Source: Anabaena sp. PCC 7108
GTDB lineage: Bacteria; Cyanobacteriota; Cyanobacteriia; Cyanobacteriales; Nostocaceae
NCBI RefSeq assembly: GCF_000332135.1
Contig: NZ_KB235896.1
Location: 3,791,727 to 3,855,726, forward strand
Direction of reading: 5' to 3'
Length of the DNA stretch: 64,000 bases
Shown: piece by piece, positions 9,502-19,913 of the stretch
Numbering within the stretch: the first letter of the stretch is position 1
Layout of the letters: each line of letters starts with the position of its first letter
The notes under the pieces: generated by a model
Told to the model about the DNA's origin: nothing
The model's database searches: none
Seen by the model: only the letters and a program-made list of their open reading frames with translations
Translations under genes and position numbers: made by a program

Positions 9502-10350
9502 TTGAATTTAAAACAGCGGTTACAAAATCACCTTCAGCAGATAGCCAGAGAACGCGATCCTTATATGGCGACTGCGGGACATTTCTTTGTTCAAGAATAC
9601 ATTCGCCAACAATTTGGACAATGGGGAAGTGTGGAAATCCACACCTTCCAAGTAGGAAGTAAAAGCTGTAAAAACTTGATTTTAAATTTACCTGCTGCCG
9701 CAGAAAAGCAAAAGACAGATTTACCTCCTATTTTAATTGGCGCTCACTATGATGGTGTACCTGGTACAGTGGCAGCTGATGATAATGCTACAGGTGTTGC
9801 AGTTTTATTAGAATTTGCCAGAAGTTTTGCCCAAAAACCAATCAGATATCCTTTGCGACTGGTTGCTTTTGATATGGAAGAATATGGCTTACTCGGTAGT
9901 GCTGATTATGCAGCTTTATTGCGCGAACAAAAGCAACGTATACGCCTGATGATATCTTTGGAAATGTTGGGCTATCGGGACTTTAGTCCGGGTTCTCAAA
10001 AATACCCATTTCCTCTAGAACTTTTTTATCCAAATTCTGGTGATTTTATTGCTTTAATTGGCAATTGGCGGACTTTTGGTGATTTACTTAGCCTAAGTAG
10101 AAATATTCGCCAATCTAGTGTGTCTAGTCAGTGGCTACTTGCACCAAATCGGGGTTTAATGGTTCCCCAAACTCGACTTAGTGATCATGCACCTTTTTGG
10201 GATCAAGATTATCCAGCGATGATGGTAACTGATACTGCTTTTATGCGAAATCCTCATTATCACAAACCGAGTGACACTATTGCGACTTTGGATTTAGATT
10301 TTCTGGCAGGTGTATGTGAGGGTTTGGAAAGGGGTATTAGGCAGTTATAA
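9502..10350 (+). CDS. M28 family zinc aminopeptidase
   Basis: A 282-residue peptidase with the M28 metal-binding pattern: GAHYDGVPG (His ligand and Asp), ADDNATGVA (bridging Asp), FDMEEYGLLGS (catalytic Glu-Glu) and SLEMLGY, with a final ligand in NPHYHKPSDT. It most likely removes N-terminal residues from peptides using two zinc ions. No signal peptide is evident, so a cytoplasmic location is probable. The frame opens with TTG at 9502; an ATG at 9565 would cut 21 residues from the first helix. No good Shine-Dalgarno site decides between them. It is divergent from dnaK across a 231-base spacer. Confidence 0.88.
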   Translation: MNLKQRLQNHLQQIARERDPYMATAGHFFVQEYIRQQFGQWGSVEIHTFQVGSKSCKNLILNLPAAAEKQKTDLPPILIGAHYDGVPGTVAADDNATGVAVLLEFARSFAQKPIRYPLRLVAFDMEEYGLLGSADYAALLREQKQRIRLMISLEMLGYRDFSPGSQKYPFPLELFYPNSGDFIALIGNWRTFGDLLSLSRNIRQSSVSSQWLLAPNRGLMVPQTRLSDHAPFWDQDYPAMMVTDTAFMRNPHYHKPSDTIATLDLDFLAGVCEGLERGIRQL

Positions 10351-10891
10351 AAGATAGAATCAGAATGGGATTAGTTCAGCGAAATATAGGACTACTATAT
10401 TTGATTTTTGATAGCGTAGCCATAGAAATTTCGTACAGGAAAAGCCTTTATGGGTAGGGATTTAGCACTGCTAAACCCCTACATAAATTAAATCTGACTG
10501 CTATATAATCAAGCAGAATAATAAATAGTTTAGAACAATACTTGTCCAAATCGAAAAAACTCTTGATTCGTAGGTTAGGCTGTTCGTGTCAGCCTTGCGA
10601 AGCAATAGTATGAAACCGAAAAAATGCGTCGGGTTGCGCTGTCGCTTAACCCAACCTTGTATCTTAGAGGTATGTTAGAGGAAGTGGTAGACCGTCCCAA
10701 CCTTGGTTTTAAAAGACCGCTTTATAGCAAGGGTCACCACAACAATCTCCATGACAGAACTCGAACAGTCGCCTGGGGTAAAAACTATGAATTTAGACAT
10801 AGATAATATCACCCGTATCGTGCAAGGATGAGTGAAATCAAGGGGATGAAAAATAGTAAAAATAAATTAGTTAAAAGTTGAGAGTTAAAAA
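10351..10891. other. Spacer with palindromic repeats, no convincing gene
   Basis: About 540 bases before the IS110 remnant. It contains the inverted repeat GTAGGGATTTAGCA (10454 onward) paired with TGCTAAACCCCTAC (to 10482); a relative of this repeat lies at 41804-41832. A GGTTAGGCTGTTCG / CGGGTTGCGC type dispersed motif lies at 10570-10660. A 60-codon frame at 10624-10806 crosses the repeat and is not credible. I see no RNA gene. Confidence 0.5.
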
Positions 10892-11435
<544 letters not shown>

Positions 11436-12003
11436 ATTCACATAATTTAATTTGTTGTGATCAAAAACTAGGTTTGTTTTTTACATTTCCTAGATTGTTT
11501 TTTCATGCTTTTTAATAGTGCCTATTTAGGGTTTGCTGAGAAAGTCTTTTCGTGAAGGCAGGGAACTCTTAACAGGGAACTCTTAACAGGGAACTCTTAA
11601 CAGTTTCAGCTATCTGTCATCCCCAAGTTTTCTGATTTCTCAGACCAAAAATGCACACTTTTGATGATAAACCCTTCAAAAACCTTGCACCTATTTTCTT
11701 GTTTATCAGCCTCAAAGCTTTGATTTATCTGGGTTTTGCATTTTTTCAGCAAGCCCTATTTACACTCTAAAACAAATTTCTCCTGAACATTACCCCACGA
11801 GTGATTTAGCAACTGGGGAAGATTGGGCGACGCAGTGGAGTGGTAGGGCGGGCTACAACTATCTAGATTACTAACTCAGAATCTTTTTGCCCGTGCCTAC
11901 CACCGCCCAATCTAGCGCAGCGTTCCCCTGTTGCGTCAACAAGTGCGATCGCTTGACATTCAAGACAGTCGCTACAAAAATTGTTAACCGAACAGTATTG
12001 TAA
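11436..12003. other. Spacer with a 14-bp triplicate and an interrupted inverted repeat
   Basis: The 568-base spacer holds three perfect tandem copies of CAGGGAACTCTTAA (11559-11600), preceded by a GCTGAGAAAGTCTT motif that recurs near 31706. Further on, GGGGAA, GATTGGGCG and TGGTAGG (11815-11848) are mirrored by CCTACCA, CGCCCAATC and TTCCCC (11896-11927), an interrupted inverted repeat of about 110 bases. No gene is supported. Confidence 0.6.
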
Positions 12004-12804
12004 TTACACCTTAATTTGCTGATGTGTAATTTTAAGATTTAGAAAAGCAGCTACACTTTCCACCATCTCCACTTCATTTTTCCAATCTTTACCACAATAT
12101 AAATATAAAGATATCCTTTTACCTCCAGACATCAACAAGATATATGTAATTGTACTATCATCACTTTTATCTATTTTTTCTTCCTTGATTACCTCCATAG
12201 CTTCACTCAACTTGTGTTCAGCAAACTTATTTTTTAACAAACCTCTTTGCTGAATAATGATTTTATGCGTAGTTTGATCAAAAGTTATCTTTCTGTAATA
12301 GGGAATGAAAATTATCCCGATCAAAAATCCCAAGCCGATAACGAGAAATAATAATCCCAGTAATAATTTTCCTATTTTTAGTTCTGAAGAAAATTCAAGT
12401 TGCAAACTATTGCTGTTTTTACCGACAATAAACTGGTTAATTTGAGATGCAATACTCTGGGCTTGATCTTCTGATTCATAGGTAACAAGCGTAAAATTAT
12501 CATAAACCGTTTTCAACTTCACCAAATACAATGTTTTACTATTATCTTCTCCAGATAGAGTAGCTACAATTGCTGCATCTATTTCTTGGAAAAAATTATC
12601 TTGTTTTATTCCTAGCCATAATTCTTTTTCTCTAAAATCACAACTAGGCTTGCTTGCAGCAATTCTGTTGCAAGAGAATACATAATTTTTGGGTAAAGTT
12701 GAATAAGTAATGGCTAGTCCAGCAACTGTAAATCCTATGGTGAGAAGCCCAGAAAGAAATATTTCCCCAAAGGGGTTATTTTGCAATACTAACTTACTTT
12801 TCAT
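12004..12804 (-). CDS. Unknown membrane protein with two transmembrane segments
   Basis: A 266-residue protein when read from the ATG at 12804 (a TTG 39 bases upstream would add 13 residues). One hydrophobic helix lies near the N-terminus (IFLSGLLTIGFTVAGLAITY) and a second near the middle (LLLGLLFLVIGLGFLIGIIFI), enclosing a loop of about 120 residues that contains two cysteines. The C-terminal 90 residues look like a small beta-rich domain beginning KITFDQTTHKIIIQQRGLL, reminiscent of PH-like membrane-protein domains. I do not recognise the family. It follows the TPR-CHAT gene by only 55 bases on the same strand and is likely cotranscribed. Confidence 0.75.
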   Translation of the reverse strand: MKSKLVLQNNPFGEIFLSGLLTIGFTVAGLAITYSTLPKNYVFSCNRIAASKPSCDFREKELWLGIKQDNFFQEIDAAIVATLSGEDNSKTLYLVKLKTVYDNFTLVTYESEDQAQSIASQINQFIVGKNSNSLQLEFSSELKIGKLLLGLLFLVIGLGFLIGIIFIPYYRKITFDQTTHKIIIQQRGLLKNKFAEHKLSEAMEVIKEEKIDKSDDSTITYILLMSGGKRISLYLYCGKDWKNEVEMVESVAAFLNLKITHQQIKV

Positions 12805-12859
12805 GTTGTTTATGAATAAGGGTGACTTTGTGATTGTTGTCAACTTAATTCGCCAATAT

Positions 12860-15800
12860 TCAATCGCATCCTGTAATGATAAATGCTGCCCAATAATAAG
12901 GATGATGGTAAGGGCGTTGATGAGATGCTAGTTTACTATTTTTGTCAATTTGTGTAGATAGATATTTCCTAAATTGCAGTTCATTGGGATGCAAATTATT
13001 CAGTAATTCTTCATACCATATGATCAGTTCTGCCGCAGTTATTTCTTTTAGCCAAGTTGTAGCTTCAGCTAAAGCGATAACGGGTGAAGTATGGAAAATC
13101 AATCTGCGATAGAACTCTATGCTGACTAAAGCAGTGGCAGATGATTCTATAGTCCAAATTGTACTCACTACATAGGGGACACCTGCATTTAATAACCCAG
13201 TTGCTAAACCCACATATTCACTGCTGATATTCTGACTGTTATTGCTGACATTTTCAGAATTTATCAGCGTAAAAAGACGGTAATTTTGAAAATTATGCTG
13301 GCAAATTTGTTCTAAAGTGATCTTTTCTTCACCTGCTAATACCAAAGCAGATTTTTGAGGTTCATGTAAATTGTTAATAGCATGACTAGTAAAATGACAG
13401 ATGTTGTAATCTGCCAGTAAAGCATTTTCTAGATTATCTTTAGTAACTTGTGTACCCTGAATATGTTGGGCATAATCAAACATCTGTCTAACAATTGCCG
13501 ATGTAAATTCAGCAGATTTACTCTCATTATTATTGAGGCTTTCTGGATTTTCAACACTGAGGAATTTTTGCTGTTGCCAATTTGATAATAACTCTGGTTT
13601 TAAAGAAAGTCCTATTTTGATACTGGGAAGATAATTAATGGTGTAATTCACCTGTGAATCTGGCTGGGAAAGCGGGAAAAGTGAATGAATAGGTAATCGA
13701 TTTAAATCACGATGGGGAACTATGATTAGTTGGTTAATACCTTCTAGTTCTTGAATAATTGTGGAAATATTCAGGATCTTTTCCAGATGTAACAACCTTT
13801 GTTCCATTGCCAATTGCCAGGAATGGTTAGGTTGATTTTCGATATTGTCAATTTGGCGATATTCTTGATATATTTGCTGCCAATCTTCCAGCCAATTTTC
13901 AAATTCAACTAAGCGTTGTACGGCTTCGGGTATTGCTTCTATATCTTGGATGGGCGTTAATAGTAAAATGGGTGATGGGGCTTCATCTTTAATAATGAAA
14001 GTGTGTAAAGCAATAGGGCTAAGATGCCAATAAAGTATTGCTGTTGAGGAATTAAGTAGGCGTTGAATCGTGCCGTAGTTGGGGGAATAAACTTCTTCAC
14101 TTCCACCAGAAAGTAGTAATGTTAAACAGTTATTTTTGACCTGTTCAGCAATTTCCCAAGCTTCAACTAAATCACCGACATTAACGGCTAAATCCACACC
14201 CAATTGTCTCAAACCTGCAAATTTCAGAGCTAGTTGTTTTTTATTGTGTTCAGGACGGGTTGTTTGATTGAGTAATTGTTGTAATAAGTTGAGTCCCCGT
14301 TGTTGTAATTCCTGTGCCAATACCGTTTGTCCCAAACCAACAAGCACCTTGGTGAGAGATTGTAAAACATCAAGATGCAATTCCGAAAAATCTTCAGCTG
14401 TGAGAGTTAATAGTGCTTGTTGGTATTCAGATACTGCTTTTTGCCAAAAATAGCGGGGTGCGGATTGTTTTTTACCGTGTTCGTAGTGTGTATTACCCAT
14501 GGCTATATGCAATCTGCCCCAACCTTCCGGGTGAGTATCTGGACGGAGATATTTTAAACCTTCTTCATAGGTAGCTAATTTGCCTTCATAACCGCGCTGA
14601 TTGAGAGCGGGATTGGCTGTAGCGATACTACTGGGTAAAATTAGGGATAATTTGTCATTAACTAAATTACCAACGGCTCCACTGCGTCCTAACCAAGCTT
14701 CCCAGTAGTCCAGTTTGATTTCTAAAGCGTGATCATAACAAGCGATCGCTTCAGGAAATCGGTTTAAATAGAATAAGGCTACGGCTTGGTTATACCAGGC
14801 CAAGTGAAAATCCGCTTTGATGCTGATAGCTTGTTTATAGGAAGTAATCGCTTCTTCACGTCTTCCTAAATTTTCCAGTGCTATACCTCGGTTGTACCAA
14901 GCTAAGTAGAAATCAGGTTGAATTAAGAGAGCTTGATCCCAGGATTCAATTGCTTCTAACCAACAATTCAAGTTAAATAATACGACCCCCCGGTCAATCC
15001 AAACTTCCTGGTAGTCAGGTTGGATATCTAAAGCTCGGTCATAGGATGCGATCGCCTCTTCATATTGCTCACCTACAGCTAGGGCTACTCCTCGGTAATA
15101 CCAGGTTTCCTGGTCTCGGGGTTGTAAATTCAGGGCTTGGTCATAACTAGAAATTGCTTCCCAAATTAATCCTAACTTCAGCAGAGCTAAACCACGACTA
15201 GACCAAGCTGCTTGATAATCGGGTTTAAATTCTATAGCTTTATCAAAAGAAATAATAGCTTGGTCATAATCGCCAAACTCCCCCAAAATCCCGCCCCGAT
15301 TGTACCAAGCCTTGTAGAAATCAGGTTTTAAGTAAATAGCTTGGTCATAAGCTGCGATCGCTTCCTCAAAACGTTGTAAATGAAACAATGTCAAGCCCTG
15401 ATTAAACCAATACTCGCAAGCTTCTGGTTGCAATTTAGTAGCTTGATTATAAAAAGCCAGCGCTCCCAACAAATCCCCAGATTTAGCTTGCTGTAACCCT
15501 TGGAAAAACCAGGCTTGAGCCTGATTAGTAACGGTTAGTTGAAATGATGGTCGCTCAATTATGGCTTGACTATCGCGGATTGCTAGTTCCGAAGCAAGTT
15601 GCTGGACTAGATTGGTACTTTGCTCCAACCTCACCACCAACTCATCGAGGGTTTGTGCCACCTTCGGTTCTTTATTCACCAAAGAATCATCCCAAATTTC
15701 TGTCAAGTAGGAAGCTGCTACTTGCTCTAAATTTTCAAGATTTACCGGGGTATCATGTTCTGAATACTCATAACTGAAAACCACATCTGGATCTTTTGGC

Positions 15801-16411
15801 TGTTCATCTCCACTCAGCAGTGTCCAGACTTCTTCCAAGTTGGCAGATACTGGGCTAATATTTACAACTTCTTCCTGATCATAATTCCATAACTGTTCAC
15901 CCAAATCGCGCAGCAATTGCTGACCAGGAGTATCTGCTGGTGCTTCGATGGGGTTTGTGCTTTCCAACTCCACAGGTTGTGGAGTTTCCTCATACTCTTG
16001 GATGTAATTACGGCTCAATAACTGAATACCAATCTCATAAGCTAGTTCGCCAACATTACCGATATTCAGTTCACCCAGTTGCATCATTCGCGTTGCTATC
16101 AGACTATTTGGTGCAGGTGAAGCTAATAATTTTTCACCAAATATCAGCAGCCAATCTAGCCAACGCTCAACAGTAATTCGAGGTTCCATCCGCTGTAAAT
16201 ACTTCAGCGCCCATTGTTGCCCTCGGGCTTGATGCACGCCTTCTAGCAACTCGTTAAACAAAAGTTCCAGATCGGCATTAGTTAATTCCGGTGGGGAGTC
16301 TACCACCTTCTGTCCCTTCGCAGCGTTGGCATCATGAGTCCAACCACCATCAAAGGGATACTTCAAAAATTTGTTAAGCCACTGCAATAGCCACCTGAGC
16401 ATTTGCCACAT
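12860..16411 (-). CDS. Large TPR and CHAT-domain protein
   Basis: An 1183-residue protein. An N-terminal domain of about 165 residues is shared with the neighbouring gene at 16591-17241. Residues about 300-590 hold eight or nine TPR units (repeated xAWYNRGxAL...EAIxxYDxAL). The C-terminal 330 residues are a CHAT domain: LIIVPHRDLNRLPIHSLFPL, then CHFTSHAINN with the histidine, and GLLNAGVPYVVSTIWTIESSATA. At the usual LSACETG nucleophile site it reads LINSENV, so the cysteine appears replaced by serine. CHAT proteases cleave partners in signalling or cell death; here the domain may be inactive or use serine. Start ATG 16411 follows a GAGAG site. Confidence 0.9.
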   Translation of the reverse strand: MWQMLRWLLQWLNKFLKYPFDGGWTHDANAAKGQKVVDSPPELTNADLELLFNELLEGVHQARGQQWALKYLQRMEPRITVERWLDWLLIFGEKLLASPAPNSLIATRMMQLGELNIGNVGELAYEIGIQLLSRNYIQEYEETPQPVELESTNPIEAPADTPGQQLLRDLGEQLWNYDQEEVVNISPVSANLEEVWTLLSGDEQPKDPDVVFSYEYSEHDTPVNLENLEQVAASYLTEIWDDSLVNKEPKVAQTLDELVVRLEQSTNLVQQLASELAIRDSQAIIERPSFQLTVTNQAQAWFFQGLQQAKSGDLLGALAFYNQATKLQPEACEYWFNQGLTLFHLQRFEEAIAAYDQAIYLKPDFYKAWYNRGGILGEFGDYDQAIISFDKAIEFKPDYQAAWSSRGLALLKLGLIWEAISSYDQALNLQPRDQETWYYRGVALAVGEQYEEAIASYDRALDIQPDYQEVWIDRGVVLFNLNCWLEAIESWDQALLIQPDFYLAWYNRGIALENLGRREEAITSYKQAISIKADFHLAWYNQAVALFYLNRFPEAIACYDHALEIKLDYWEAWLGRSGAVGNLVNDKLSLILPSSIATANPALNQRGYEGKLATYEEGLKYLRPDTHPEGWGRLHIAMGNTHYEHGKKQSAPRYFWQKAVSEYQQALLTLTAEDFSELHLDVLQSLTKVLVGLGQTVLAQELQQRGLNLLQQLLNQTTRPEHNKKQLALKFAGLRQLGVDLAVNVGDLVEAWEIAEQVKNNCLTLLLSGGSEEVYSPNYGTIQRLLNSSTAILYWHLSPIALHTFIIKDEAPSPILLLTPIQDIEAIPEAVQRLVEFENWLEDWQQIYQEYRQIDNIENQPNHSWQLAMEQRLLHLEKILNISTIIQELEGINQLIIVPHRDLNRLPIHSLFPLSQPDSQVNYTINYLPSIKIGLSLKPELLSNWQQQKFLSVENPESLNNNESKSAEFTSAIVRQMFDYAQHIQGTQVTKDNLENALLADYNICHFTSHAINNLHEPQKSALVLAGEEKITLEQICQHNFQNYRLFTLINSENVSNNSQNISSEYVGLATGLLNAGVPYVVSTIWTIESSATALVSIEFYRRLIFHTSPVIALAEATTWLKEITAAELIIWYEELLNNLHPNELQFRKYLSTQIDKNSKLASHQRPYHHPYYWAAFIITGCD

Positions 16412-16590
16412 TCTTGGATTTTCTCTCTCCTAGATTGTAGCCATCGTTGTGTCAAAAAAATCATGAATTACTTAACAGTTCAGGTAATTAAGCTCAGACC
16501 ATATTGATATGGCGAAAAACTATACAAAAATGTATTCAGTAATTTTCAGCTAATTCTGCTATTTGGCTCAATTTTCCGGGCAAGAAGAGT

Positions 16591-17241
16591 TTACTCCTCT
16601 CCCTGAGATTGATTGATCAATATTTGGATAATAACTTGTGGATCATCTGTTTCTATTTCTAATTGTTGGGCAATTTGCTGGCGGAGAGTTTGATCCTGCT
16701 GCAACATGACAAACAATTCATCTAAGGTGACAGTTTGGTATTCTCCCTCTGGAAAATTCTCATGATCTATTTCTCCTGGTGGTGAGACAACTTGGCTAAT
16801 AGCATCTGGCCCGTCATATTCCCAAATTGGTTCACCTTGATTGCGTGTCAACAATTGCATCCCAATATCATAGGCAAGATCACCAATTTCACCGATACCT
16901 AATTCACCTAAATGTACTAACCGCGCCGCTAATTCATTATTGGGTGTACGCGATGCTAATAATTTTTGACCAAAGCGTTGTAGCCACTCTAGCCAGCGTT
17001 GAGTACTGACACGATGGTTAATTTTATCTAACCAGTTTTGCGCCCAAGTCTGGCCTCTAGCTTGCTGAACTCCTGCTAAAAGTTCTGTAAACAGAAAGTC
17101 TAGATCTGTATCTGTTAGGGGTGGTGCTACTTTTTTATCCCCATGCTTGTGGACGGGAATGGGATTTTGTTTGCTACCAAACAAGCGTTGCCAAAATTTT
17201 CTGAACCACTGAACTAGCCGCTTGAGCATCTGTTGCACCAT
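16591..17241 (-). CDS. Stand-alone paralogue of the TPR-CHAT N-terminal domain
   Basis: A 216-residue protein. Residues 1-135 closely parallel the first 150 residues of the TPR-CHAT protein next to it: both share an amphipathic LRWLLQWLNKF / LKRLVQWFRKF start, a LLAGVQQARGQ motif, RWLEWLQRFGQKLLAS and LGELGIGEIGDLAYDIGMQLL. Its own C-terminal part is acidic and coiled-looking (LDELFVMLQQDQTLRQQIAQQLE), with no TPR or CHAT. It lies just upstream of the larger gene on the same strand (179-base gap). The pair probably arose by partial tandem duplication; the domain function is unknown, though the basic amphipathic start suggests membrane contact. Confidence 0.82.
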   Translation of the reverse strand: MVQQMLKRLVQWFRKFWQRLFGSKQNPIPVHKHGDKKVAPPLTDTDLDFLFTELLAGVQQARGQTWAQNWLDKINHRVSTQRWLEWLQRFGQKLLASRTPNNELAARLVHLGELGIGEIGDLAYDIGMQLLTRNQGEPIWEYDGPDAISQVVSPPGEIDHENFPEGEYQTVTLDELFVMLQQDQTLRQQIAQQLEIETDDPQVIIQILINQSQGEE

Positions 17242-17482
17242 TGAATGTCGCTGCTTAAAATTTTAGCGATGTCAGTGACAAGCGGCTATTCATTGGAGAG
17301 GGAAGGGGTTCCCATTTTACGGTATGGAGAATAAAATACAAAAAATTATTTACATAATCGTCAGTAAATATATGCAGAGTATTTTTCTGAAGGAGAAATT
17401 GCCATGAGTTGTTAAAATAGTTAGACCCCAAACTCGACTGGGTGCTACCAATCAACTAACCAAGGCATTGAAACTGCTCTCC

Positions 17483-19432
17483 ATGTCTTACGAACCCCTG
17501 CACCATAAGTATCGCCCAAAGAGTTTTGCTGAACTAGTTGGACAAGAGGCGATCGCTACTACCCTCACCAACGCCATTAGCTCGTCCAAAATCGCCCCTG
17601 CCTATTTATTTACAGGTCCTAGAGGCACAGGAAAAACTTCTAGCGCCCGGATTTTAGCAAAATCTTTAAATTGTCTTCAAGGTGACAAGCCCACCCCCGA
17701 ACCCTGTGGCTTATGTGATATTTGTCAAGGCATTACTAAAGGTTATGCCACAGATGTAATTGAAATCGATGCTGCTAGTAACACAGGGGTTGATAATATC
17801 CGCGAATTGATTGAAAAGGCGCAATTTGCCCCGATGCAGTGTCGGTATAAGGTTTATGTAATTGATGAATGTCATATGTTAAGTACCGCAGCATTTAATG
17901 CGCTACTTAAAACTTTAGAAGAACCACCTAAACACGTAGTTTTTATTTTAGCGACAACAGACCCGCAGCGTGTATTACCCACAATTATTTCCCGCTGTCA
18001 AAGGTTTGATTTTAGACGTATTCAGTTAGAGGCGATGGTAAAGCATTTAACCCATATTGCCGCCATAGAAAAGATTAATATTGCTCATGATTCTCTGACC
18101 TTAGTAGGACAAATTGCTCAAGGGGGATTAAGAGATGCAGAAAGTCTACTAGATCAACTAGCTTTGTTAGCGGGAGAAGTCACACCAGATAAAGTCTGGG
18201 ATTTGGTGGGTTCAGTTAGTGAAAAAGATTTGTTAGGTTTGTTAGAGGCGATCGCACAAGATCATCCTGAAGTCGTGCTAGACTCTACCAGGCAAATCCT
18301 AGATCGAGGCAGAGAACCCCTCACAATTCTCCAAAATTTGGCCGCTTTTTACCGAGATTTACTAATTGCTAAAACTGCTCCTAAGCGTCAAGATTTAGTT
18401 GCTTGTACTCAGCAAACCTGGACTGCACTAGTTAACTTTGCCCAAAGCTTGGAAATCAGCACAATTTTACGTGGACAGCAACATTTGCGAACAGCAGAGA
18501 TCCAACTTAAAAACACCACTCAGCCGCGTTTGTGGTTAGAAGTGACATTACTGGGATTATTACCTAGTGCCAATATTCAGCCGCCAGCGCCTAGTGTACC
18601 TCAGCGAGTGCATACACCTGCGATCGCTCCAACTTCTTACCCACCAGTTTCTCAACCACCAGGTTATACCCAACCCAACCATTATTCACCACCACCTGTC
18701 AATCCTCCCGCCAATCACAACTCCATACCTAACACAGTATCTTCACCTCCTCCAGAACCTGTACATACTCCATCCCCACCTGTAACGATTTCCACACCAC
18801 CCTTAGAGGAAGTTGTCGGCGGATCACAGTATGACTTAACTCAAGTTTGGCAACAGGTGCGTGCTAATTTTCCCATGCTTTCTAGACAAGCTTTACTGGG
18901 GCAAATGTGCCAGCTAATAGAGTTTAACGGTAATGTAGCGCGTGTTGCTGTCAGAGGAGCATGGTATGAAACACTTAAATCTGATCTGCCGATGATGAAG
19001 ACAGCTTTCCAGAAGACTTTTCAGCGTGAAATCGAAGTCAATCTAGAAAAAGCGACTTCATCAAGTTCTACCTCAGCCAGAAAAAGTCCTCCTCCACAAG
19101 ATTCTACTCGTGTTCAACAGCCAGCTACACCCAACTACAACCAGCAAGTTCAACCTCCTCCACCAGTACCACAACCAATTCCAGTAGCACCAACACCTGC
19201 AAGAACTGAGTCTGTAGATATCGACACAGCCCCAGTACAGACCTTGCCACCGCCACCGACTCCAGCACCGGCGACAAATTGGGATCATGACGAAGTAACA
19301 AATGCGGCTAAAAGTCTGGCACAATTTTTTTCTGGGGAAATCATCCGTCTCTCAGATGATGCTTTAGATTTGTCTGATATGGGGGTTTCAGTCGATACTG
19401 AGATATATGAATCAGAATATGATTATGATTAA
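17483..19432 (+). CDS. dnaX: DNA polymerase III subunit gamma/tau
   Basis: A 649-residue clamp-loader ATPase. It begins MSYEPLHHKYRPKSFAELVGQ at ATG 17483; an in-frame TTG 15 bases upstream is less likely. Walker A is GPRGTGKTSSAR, the zinc module is CLQG...CGLCDIC, Walker B is VIDECHML, and sensor 1 and the SRC motif (ISRCQRFDF) follow. Residues about 370-460 are a Pro/Ser/Thr-rich linker, then a tau-like C-terminal domain (LTQVWQQVRANFPMLSRQALLGQ). In Synechocystis an intein interrupts dnaX; none is present here. No frameshift slippage run was evident for gamma production. It loads the beta clamp in chromosome replication. Confidence 0.96.
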   Translation: MSYEPLHHKYRPKSFAELVGQEAIATTLTNAISSSKIAPAYLFTGPRGTGKTSSARILAKSLNCLQGDKPTPEPCGLCDICQGITKGYATDVIEIDAASNTGVDNIRELIEKAQFAPMQCRYKVYVIDECHMLSTAAFNALLKTLEEPPKHVVFILATTDPQRVLPTIISRCQRFDFRRIQLEAMVKHLTHIAAIEKINIAHDSLTLVGQIAQGGLRDAESLLDQLALLAGEVTPDKVWDLVGSVSEKDLLGLLEAIAQDHPEVVLDSTRQILDRGREPLTILQNLAAFYRDLLIAKTAPKRQDLVACTQQTWTALVNFAQSLEISTILRGQQHLRTAEIQLKNTTQPRLWLEVTLLGLLPSANIQPPAPSVPQRVHTPAIAPTSYPPVSQPPGYTQPNHYSPPPVNPPANHNSIPNTVSSPPPEPVHTPSPPVTISTPPLEEVVGGSQYDLTQVWQQVRANFPMLSRQALLGQMCQLIEFNGNVARVAVRGAWYETLKSDLPMMKTAFQKTFQREIEVNLEKATSSSSTSARKSPPPQDSTRVQQPATPNYNQQVQPPPPVPQPIPVAPTPARTESVDIDTAPVQTLPPPPTPAPATNWDHDEVTNAAKSLAQFFSGEIIRLSDDALDLSDMGVSVDTEIYESEYDYD

Positions 19433-19481
19433 CATGAATTTACTTAATTAAAGCTACACAATGAATTTCAGCGTCCTCATT

Positions 19482-19913
19482 TTAAGGTGTAGGATGTGGG
19501 TTAAATATTTCTAATATTTGTCGGCAAATGTGTTTGAGCTTTTCCCCAATGGGAGGAGAAGGCACAGACTCACCAACAAAACTCCATTGTTCTATTGTTG
19601 AAAGTTGCCAAACTTGACCACGATGGTCAAATCCCGATACTTCAATACCGATTGCTCGCTGGGATTGATTGATAGGATCTTGATAAAAACGGATTTGAAT
19701 CAAAATACTGCGACTACGCCAAGATTTACTGATTCCCGGAAAGTGAAACCCGATATCTATGGAATCTGGATCTACTAATTCCCTTGTTTCTGGGTCATTC
19801 TGCCAAGGTTTAAGATCAGATTTGGCATCAGGAAACTCCAATTTGAATAAGTTCACTACCGTAGCAATCTTGCTGGCAAGTTCAAGGTTTGTTGCCTGTT
19901 CAGATGCATTCAT
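19482..19913 (-). CDS. Conserved hypothetical protein, 143 residues
   Basis: A soluble-looking protein with no signal or membrane segment. It contains LKPWQNDPETRELVDPDSIDIGFHFPG and a beta-rich central part (SRSILIQIRFYQDP, AIGIEVSGFDHRGQVWQLST). I do not recognise the family. It is convergent with dnaX, whose stop lies 49 bases away, and starts at ATG 19913 with a TAGGAG site in good position upstream. Coding character is supported by the ribosome site and a balanced protein-like composition. Confidence 0.75.
   Translation of the reverse strand: MNASEQATNLELASKIATVVNLFKLEFPDAKSDLKPWQNDPETRELVDPDSIDIGFHFPGISKSWRSRSILIQIRFYQDPINQSQRAIGIEVSGFDHRGQVWQLSTIEQWSFVGESVPSPPIGEKLKHICRQILEIFNPHPTP

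Noticed and set aside
10624-10806. 60-codon frame on plus before the IS110 remnant
   Set aside because: It overlaps a dispersed repeat and has no domain character.
17255-17455. 66-codon frame on minus between the CHAT paralogue and dnaX
   Set aside because: Composition is not protein-like and it lies in the dnaX promoter region with no ribosome site.
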